From Planctomycetia bacterium (lineage in GTDB: Bacteria; Planctomycetota; Phycisphaerae; UBA1845; UTPLA1): 64,000 bases of DNA. Made by a program: the position numbers and the translations under genes. Below, in pieces: positions 18,801-27,800 of the stretch. The DNA is taken from contig CP054187.1 of NCBI GenBank assembly GCA_015200345.1, positions 3,208,470 to 3,272,469 of the forward strand, read 5' to 3'. Every line of letters begins with the position of its first letter. Within the stretch, counting starts at the first letter, position 1. The notes below the pieces were generated by a model. That model made no database searches, was not told the origin of the DNA, and saw only the letters and a list, made by a program, of their open reading frames with translations.

Positions 18801-21800
18801 ACCGCATCGGCGAAGACGACGCCGGCGGCGGGGGGCGGCGGTGCGCCGGCGAAGCCGGCCGCGGCCGTGAGCCTGGCGGCGCCGGACGCGGTGACGATCT
18901 ATGCGGACACGTACGAGAATGCGTTGCTGATCGGCGTGAAGGTGGAGAGCGATTTCGACACGATCGAGCGGCTGCTGGGTCTGGTGTTCGCCGACGCGCG
19001 GAAGATCGAGGGCGGTCCGGAGGACAGCACCGGCGGCAAGTCGTATTTCACGATCGAATTGAAGCATCGCAAGGCGTTCGACATCGCGTTCGATATTGAA
19101 GATTTGCTGAATCCGGATCGCAAGAGCAGCGGGATCAGCCTGTCGGAAGGACCGAGCGAGCGGACGCTGCTGGTGCAGAACTGCAAGCCGGCGCAGCGCG
19201 AGCAGGTCGAAGAGATGGTGAAGATGTGGGATGTGCCCAAGCGTGGTCAGAGCGGGAAGATCCGCATCATCGACTCAAAGATTCCGCCGGCGGCGATGGC
19301 GAAGCTGCTGGAGCGGAACCGGCCCGAGGGCATGAAGCTGACGATTCAAGGCGCGCTGGACACGAGCGCGGTTCAGTTGATCGACATTCACGCGGACGAG
19401 CCGGAGGAGGAAGCCGCGCCGGCGCCGGCAGCGACCGAGCGGCGCAGCGAGGGCGGGGGGCTGTCGCCGTGTGTGCTGCCGGCGAGTTTGTTGAATGCGA
19501 TCGGCGCGGCGGCGGCGGGGCAGGTCGTGGCGAACCGGCCGCTGTACATCTCGCATCCGAAGGATTGTTCGTTGTGCCGTCAACATGCGTGCGCGTTGCC
19601 GGGGGCGTTGGCGAATTCGCTGACGCAGGTGATTTATACATCGTTCGATGATCCACTCTACGACGACGTGGATGCGCAGCAGGATTCGTCCGCAATGCAG
19701 CCGGAGCAGGAGGCGCCGCAGCACAATCACGCGAAGCCGGCGGAGAAGCCCGCGGAACCGGTCGCCACGCCGCCGTCGCGCGCCGTCGGCCGCCGCGAGA
19801 TTGCGCAACCGGCCGTGCAGACGCCGGAGCAGGTGATCGGCAAGGCGATGGAGGAGCAGGGCGTCACGATCACGGTCGATCCCGACACGAACAAGCTGAT
19901 TCTCCAGGGGCCGGAGGAGATGTTGGACGAGCTGGAGGATTTAATCGAGGAACTGCTCGAAGGCGACACGACGCCGGTGATCCGAGTGTTCCCGCTGAAG
20001 TATGCGGATGTCACAACAGCGGCACAACTGCTGGAGCAGGTGTTCAACCAGGGCCAGGCGGCGCTGACGAAGGGCAAGGGCAAGGCGGCGCAGCCCCAAG
20101 CCGTGCCGATGCCGCAGCCGCAGCCCGGGCAGCCGGGTCAACCGGGTCAGCCTGGCCAGCCGGGTCAGGTCGGCAAACAGCCACCGCAGCAGATGATGGT
20201 GCAGCAGGCGCCGGCTCGGATCAAGGTGGTGCCGGATACGCGGACGCGAAGCCTGATGGTGATTTCGCCGCCGCAGGACGTACCGCTGATCGTGGACGTG
20301 TTGAAGAAGATCGACAAGCGTGTACCTCCGGCCGAGGGCACGCTTAAGATTTTTGCGCTGGTGAATCTCGACGCGACGCAGATGGCGGAGAACCTGCGAG
20401 AGATATTCAGCCTGCCGTCGGCGCGTGGCGGTCGGGGCGGCGGTCGCGGCGGTCAGCCGGGTCAGCCGCAGACGCCGGAGCAGGTGCAGCAACAGATCAT
20501 TCAGATGCAGGGCGGTCAGCCGGGTCAACCGGGCCAGCCGGGTCAGGCCATGGGCGCGACGCTCTCCTCGACGGACAACCTGAAGATCAGTGCGGATGCG
20601 CAGACGAACAGCATCATTGCGCAAGGTCCGCCGGACGTTCTGGAGATGATGGAGGGGATCATCAAGGACCTGGAAGAGAAAACCAACACGACCAAGCCGG
20701 AGATGCGTCGCGTGGCGTTGAAGAATGCGCGGGCGACGGAGATCGCGACGATCGCGAAAGAAGTCTCCGCGGCAACGGCCAATCAAGGCGGCGGGCAGGG
20801 TGGCCGGGGCGGCGGACGCGGCGGCCAGGTATCGGTGACGGCCGATGCGCGGACGAACAGCGTGATCGTCGCGGGGCAGACGAAGGACGTAGACCGCGTC
20901 GAGAAGATCGTGATGGACCTGGATGTCACGTCGGCCGGCAGCGCGATCCGTCAGTTTTCGGTGAAAGGGGACGCGGCGGCGATCGCGAACCAACTCAAGG
21001 CGGTTTTCATCTCCAGCGGCGCGCAACAGGACATCGTGATCAACGGCGATCCTGGCAGCGGCATGGTGATCGTGAAGGCGGCCGAGCCGCAGATGAAGGA
21101 GATCGAGGAACAGATCAAACTGCTGGAAGAACGGATCGGCATCACGGCGGAGTTTCGCACGATCAAGGTGAACGTGGCCGACGCGGAGGCGATTGCCCCG
21201 AGGATTCAGGAGATTTTCCGGGAAGTTCGCACGACGCGCGGCGGCAAGGCGAATGTGAAGATCAACGGCAGCAAGAGCGCGGGGATGCTGTACGTGCTCG
21301 GCGCGGATCAGGATGTGTTCGATCAGATCAAGAAGGTGGCGGCCGACATGGACGTGGCGCCGACGGGGATGGAAGTCCGGCGGTTTGATTTGAAACACGC
21401 CAACGCCGTGGACATCAACAACAAGCTGACGGAGATGATGATGAAAGCGGCGGCGACGGGCGCGATGGGCAACGTGAAGCTCGATCTCGTCGGCGTCGTA
21501 CCGGATGCGCGAACGAATTCGCTGATCGTAACGGGCGGACCGATCACGTTCGGCCTGATCGGCAAAGTGCTGGGCGAGATCGACGTGGCGAGTGACAGCG
21601 GGATGAAGAATCACTTGTACGCGGTGCAGCACGCGCGGGCGAGCGATCTGGCGAACGTGCTGAACAATCAGCTTCGCAATACGAAGGTACCCGTTCCTGG
21701 GCAACCGTTTCCGGTGATGATCTCGCCGGACGACGCGAGCAACACGCTGGTGGTGACGGCGTCGGATTCGGATTACACGGAAGTGGAAAGCCTGATCAAG

Positions 21801-24800
21801 TCGCTCGACGTGAAGGGGCTGTCGGAGGGGGCGCGTGAGCGCAAGACGTTCAAGCTAAATTACGCCGATCCGTGGAGCGTGGCCAACGCGGTGCGCGTGT
21901 CGTTTCAGACGGTCAATCGCAATCCGACGGTCCGCGAGCAGGTGTCGGTCGCGGAGGACGGCACGACGAACAGCGTGATCGTGACGGCGTCAAAGGAGAA
22001 CATGGAACAGATAGCGACGCTGATCGCTGAACTGGATAAATCCAGCGACGCACGGGCGGAGTACGTGATCGACATCGCCAACACGAACCCACAGGACGTG
22101 GCGCAGACGCTGCAACAGATTTTTGACGCGCAGAACGCCGGGCGGCGACAGCGGTCCAGCGCGACGATCCGAGCGGTTGCGGGCAGCGCGAAGATCGTGT
22201 GCTTCGCCAATGAGACGGAGTACAAGCAGATTACCAACCTGGTGAAGATGATCGACAACGTGGAGGGCGGGCGAAGCGTTCACACGGTGACGATGCCGGA
22301 GCTGGTGCCGGCCAAGACGGTGGCGGAGAACATCAACAAACTGTTCGGCACGGCGGCGGGCGGCGGGCGCGACGGCGTGAAGGCCGAGTATCACGAGCCG
22401 ACGAACACGCTGCTGGTGTTCGCATCGGACGCGGAGTTCGAGAAAGTCAACAAGCAGGTGATCGAGGTCGTATCGAAGACGCCGACGGTGGGAGCGCTGA
22501 AGTTCTTCAAGATACCGCTGAAGTTCGCCGTGGCCGACGAGGTGGCCAAGACGTTGCAGGAGTTCTTCGACAAGAAGAGCGGGATCAACCGGGGCCGTGC
22601 GAACCTGCCACCGTGGATGGGCGGAGGGTCAACGGCCCAGCAGATGGACAACCAGGTGACGATCACGGCGGAGACGACCGGCAACATGCTGTTGGTGTAT
22701 TGCACCGAGACGACGAAGGAGTTGATCGACGGGATCATTGCGGACATCGACACCGACGCGCCACAGGGCGGGCGCACGATGGAGATGGTGGCCCTGAAGT
22801 ACATGGATGCCGCCGAGATGATCGGGATTCTGACGGAGTATCTGAAGGTCTCGAAACGCTCGTCGCCCGACGAAGGCCAGCGGTTCATTCCGTGGTGGAT
22901 GGACGGCCGCGAGGAGAAGAAGGACGACAAGGCGGTGCTGGCGGGCGACCTGCGGCTCAAGGCGGTGGAGAGCCTGAACGCGGTGATCGTGGCAGGCCGG
23001 CCCGAGGGGGTCGAGGACGCGGTGAAGAAGATCAGGGAACTGGACGTGGAGCGGCCGGACGATTCGAGCGCGCCGCAGACGATCAAGCTGGCGCACGGCA
23101 ACGCGAGCGAAATCGCTAACACGCTGAACAACGTGTTCAACGATCCGAAGCGGCAGCAGGATAAGTCGCGCGGCGGGTCGTATTCCAAGCCGCCGACGAT
23201 TGTCGCGGACAACGCGACGAATAGCGTGATCGTTTGGGCGAAGGCGAACGATCTGTCGCAGATTCGCAAGATGATCGACAACATCGACAGCCAGATGGAA
23301 GGCGCGACGGGTGAGGTGCGGATTCTCCAGGTGCCGGCGGGTCAGAACGTGGACAATCTGGCACGGCTGGTCGAGCGGCAGTTGAACGACGCCGAGCGCA
23401 ATCGCCAGCAGGTGCAGAAGGATTACAAGCCGGACCTCGTGAGCATCGGGGCCGAGCCGTGGGCCAGCGCGCTGCTGATCTCCGGATCGAAGGGCAAGTA
23501 CGAGGAAGCCGAGCGGATCGTGAAGACGCTCGTCGCGATGGGGCCTGCCGGCGGGACGTCGCGGAAGCTGATCAAATTGAGTGGTCAACTGACGCCGCAG
23601 CAGGCGAAGCAGATCATCGATAGCGTGCAGGGCGGCCAGTCGAATCAGGGCGGCCGGAGCATGGGCGGCAATCGCGGCGGGCGCGGCGATGGCGGCGGGC
23701 GTCGGCGAGATGGCGGGGGCGATCGCGGTCCGCGTGGCGATGCGACGTGGACGCAGCAACGGCGCTACGAGAAGAGCCTGGGCTTGCCCGCGCGGCGAAG
23801 TTCCATTGTCGCGGCGACGGTGCAGGGAATTCTGTTGAACCTGTCGGTGGCGGCGGCGATGGGACAGTTGCCGCCGGGCTACGAGTCGATGCCGACGGTG
23901 CGGCCTTCGGCGGATCTTCTGGCGCAGGCCGACTCCGAAGAGGACGGATCCGAACAGGCGTCGGCGGGTCGCAGTGGTTCAACCGGTGCAGCGAATCAAT
24001 CAGCGACGACGCAGGCGACGCAGCCCGTGGTGGGTCGCGTTCGCCCGCGTGCTGCGGCGACGCAGCCCGCGGAGAAGAAACCGGCGACGGCGGTGCGACC
24101 CGTGGCCCGGCCCGTGCCGACGACGCAGCCTGCACAAGGCTTGACGGCCAAGCAGATGATCCAGTCCGCTGCGCAGCAAGGCGTCGATATGTCGCAGATG
24201 ACCGAAGCGGCGCAGGAGGCATTCAGTCGCAAGTTGAGCGGCGCGCCGATCACGGCGGTGGAGGCGGGCGAGGAAGGCATCTTCATCGAGGGATCGGATG
24301 AAGACATCGAAGTGATCGAAGCGTTGTTGCAGATGCTGGATCGGTCGATCCCCGGCAAGGAGATCGAATACGTCCCGTTGAAGAACTCGCAGGCGAAGAG
24401 CCTCGCGGAGACGCTCAAGAAAGTATTTGAACCTTTGCAGCAACGAGGCACCCGGCCGGTGAAGCCGGAAGACAAGGTCGATGTCATCGCCGATCCGAAC
24501 ACGAACGGGCTGTATATCGCGGCGACGGCGGAGAAGATGGCGCAGGTGCTGCGGCTGATCGAGCAGAACGAAGAAGCCGCGAAGGTGACGGTGCGCAACG
24601 TCAAGACGTATCAATTCCGCAATCGCCGCGTGCTGGAAGTCGGCGAGGTGCTCGGGAAGATCATTGACAAGTATCTGTCCCAGCGCGGGCTGGACAAGAA
24701 CGTGATTCAGATCGAGACCGATCCGCAGACGAACTCGATCAGCATCATCGCGGGTGAGACCGATCTGAAGTTCGTCGAGGGCATCATCAAGGGACTGGAC

Positions 24801-27800
24801 GCCGAGCCGGAGCCGGTGGACAAGGACGGCCGCCTGTCGGTGGGCGAGGCCGACGTGATGATCATCCCGCTTCGCGTGGCGAAGGCGGATGCCCTGGGCA
24901 CGCTGCTGAATGAGATTCTCAAGAAGGCGGCGACGGGCGACACGCCGATGAAGGATTTCATCCGGCGGTTCAACCTGCTGGACGAGAACGGGAATCGGCT
25001 GCAACAGGTGAATCTGGACCGCCCGGTGGTGATCTTCGGCGACAAGGACAGCAACTCGCTGGTCGTGGCCAGTACGAAAGAAAACTGTCTGATTATGAAG
25101 CAGGTGGCGGCGGCGTTCGACGTGGAGCCGGCGCGGGCCGAAGTCATCAGCCAGGTCGTGACGCTGAAGTTCGCCGATGCGTCGGAAGTGGCCGAGCAGG
25201 TCACGAAATTGCTGACGGACAGCCAGAACCTGACGGCGCGGCCGGGCCAAAGTGAAAAGAGCGGCGCACCGGACGGCGAGGCGGGCGCGTTGGTGTACAA
25301 CGCGGTGGTCATGGCGGACATGCGGTCGAACCAGTTGGTGGTGGTGGGTCGACCGTCGTCGGTGAAGATTCTGACGGGGCTGGTGGAGCGTCTGGACGTG
25401 AAGGGGCTGGACGTGATGCCCTTTCAGATCGTGGCGCTGGAGTACGCGAACGCCGGGTCGCTGGAGACGGCGCTGACGGCGCTGATGAAGGAACGTGCCG
25501 AAGCGTTGCCGACGGGCAAGAGCGAGAACGCGAAAAAGGCGGAGACGGTGATCATCAAGGGCGATCCGCGGTCGCGGTCGCTGATCATCGCGGCGAAGGC
25601 GGCGCGGATGGAGGAGCTTCGCGCGTTGATTCGGCAGTTGGACAAGCCGGCGACGGCGCTGGTGGAGGACATCCGCACGATCACGCTGAAGCATGGCAGC
25701 GCGGGCGATTTGGCGACGAAGCTGACGGATTTGTGGAAGGAGCGCGCCGCGCAGCAGGAAGAGGGCGGGAAGGGACTGAAGCTGGAGACGCCGGCGATCG
25801 TGGCGGACGAGCGGAGCAATTCGCTGATCGTGGCGGCGAGCAAGGGCGATTTCGACGCGATCAAGGCGGTGGTGGACAAGATCGAAGCGCTCGAGCTGAA
25901 CCCGATGGCGAAGATTCAGATCATCACGCTCAAGCACGCCTCGGCGACGACGCTGAAGACGGCGTTCACATCGCTGTTTGAAAAGCGCGCGGAGATGCGA
26001 ACGGTGGACGGCAAGAGCCGGCCGGAGGACAAGGTCGCGATCGAAGTGGACGACGTGAGCAACTCGCTTCTGTTCGCGGGGTCGCAGGAGAATTTTGACC
26101 TGTTGAAGCAGAAGACGGCCGAGCTGGACGTGGAGATGGTCGCGCCGGGGGTGGTGGAGTATTTCGTTTGTGAGAACGTCGGCGCGCAGCGGGTGAAGGA
26201 GACGATCGACGAACTATTCAAAGAGGGGGTGTATCGGCCGGGGGGAGCGCGGGAGACCGAGGCGCTGAAGGCGCGCGAGAAGGTGGTGGTGACGATCGAC
26301 ACGCGGGCGAACATCCTGATCGTGTCGGCGGCGCCGGAGAACATGGAAGTCATTCGCGAGATTCACAAGCGGATGAACAGCGTGACGACGCCGTGGGACG
26401 TGGCGATCACGCGATTGATTGACATTCAGCACGGCGATTCGGTGAAGATCGCGGCGCAGGTGAATGATTATTTCGACAAATTGAAGGAAGTTCGCAGCGA
26501 GGGCGAAGGCGGCGACAAGAAAGCCGGTGGATTCGGCATCACGATCTTCGCCGACGAGCGCAGCAATCGCGTGGTGATCGGTGGGACGAAGGACGGCATC
26601 GACAGCGCCGTCGAGCTGGTGAAGAAGCTCGATGTCCCCCCGGGAACGCCGGGTCAGGTGATGGAGGTGTATCGCCTCACGGACGCCTCGGCGACGCGAA
26701 TCGGTGAGATGATCAAGAATGTCTTCGAGCAGCGCAACAAGCCGCGCGAGGGGGATACGGGCACAAAGGTGGCGAGCGTGCCGGTGACGATTGAAGCGAA
26801 CACGACGACAAACAGCCTGCTGGTGAACGCTTCGCGCGAGGATCACATCCTGATCAAGGATCTCGTGGAGCGGCTGGACCGGCCGTCGACGGTGGCGGAG
26901 ATGACGCGGGTGGTTCCGCTGGAGAAGGCGCCGGCGGCGAGGGTGAAGGAGATTCTCGAGGAGTTGTACAAGGGCGGCACAGGCGGCGGCGAAGGCAGCA
27001 GCGGCGGCGGTGGGCAGTCGATTGCGGTTGTTGAAGACAAGCGTACGAATTCCGTCGTGGTGACGGCTCCGCCGGGAGAGCTGGACAACATCACGAAGCT
27101 GGTGCAGCGGCTGGACGAGACCGAGGTGAAGGGCCAGGTCGAGGTTGGGGTGATCGCGGTTGAGAACGAAGACGCCAAGAAGATGGCGGAGCTGCTGAAT
27201 GCGGTCATCACGGGCAAGGGCGGGCCCGAAGGCAGCACCGAGGCGGCCGGCGGCGACGATGCGGCGACGCGGGATATTTCGTCCACGTTGATTACGTTTG
27301 GCGACAAGGACTTCCGCGGTCGGGAGATTCTGATCCGCACGATGCGCGAGAACGTGCAGATCACGTACAACGAGCGGACGAACAGCATCGTGGCGGTGGC
27401 GCCGCCGCAGGCGCTGCGACTGATTGAGTCCCTGGTTCGCAAACTGGATCGGATTCAAAAGCGAGCGGTGCTGGTGAAGGTCTTCCCGTTGAGCTATGCC
27501 GATGCGACGAAGATGGTGGACTTGTTGAATGACATGTTCGCCCAGGAAGAAGGCGCCGAGGATCAGCGTGCGTTTCAGGAAGGCCGATCCATCAGCGTCG
27601 AAGGAGGTTCGAGCAGCACGGCGGGCGTGCCGACGGCCGGTTCGCAGACGGGCGGCACGACGAAGGGCACGTTCGGCCGGCCGAAGACGACGTTCGTTCC
27701 GGATGAGCGGACGAACAGCGTGATCGTCGCAGGCTGGCCCGAGGACATCGACGTTGTGGCGGATGTGATCGACCAGCTCGACAGCCTGCCGATCAACGAG

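Noticed and set aside
20116-20175. Short tandem DNA repeats that could suggest a CRISPR or minisatellite
   Set aside because: They are nine-base codon units for Gly-Gln-Pro inside the secretin frame, without spacers.
19941-21704. A 587-residue minus-strand frame with many Arg/His
   Set aside because: Antisense of the secretin repeats; composition is typical of a shadow frame.
24000-25937. A 645-residue open frame on the minus strand inside the giant secretin
   Set aside because: It is the antisense of the secretin, is very rich in Arg, His and Leu as expected for reversed GC-rich coding DNA, and has no start signal or recognisable domain.
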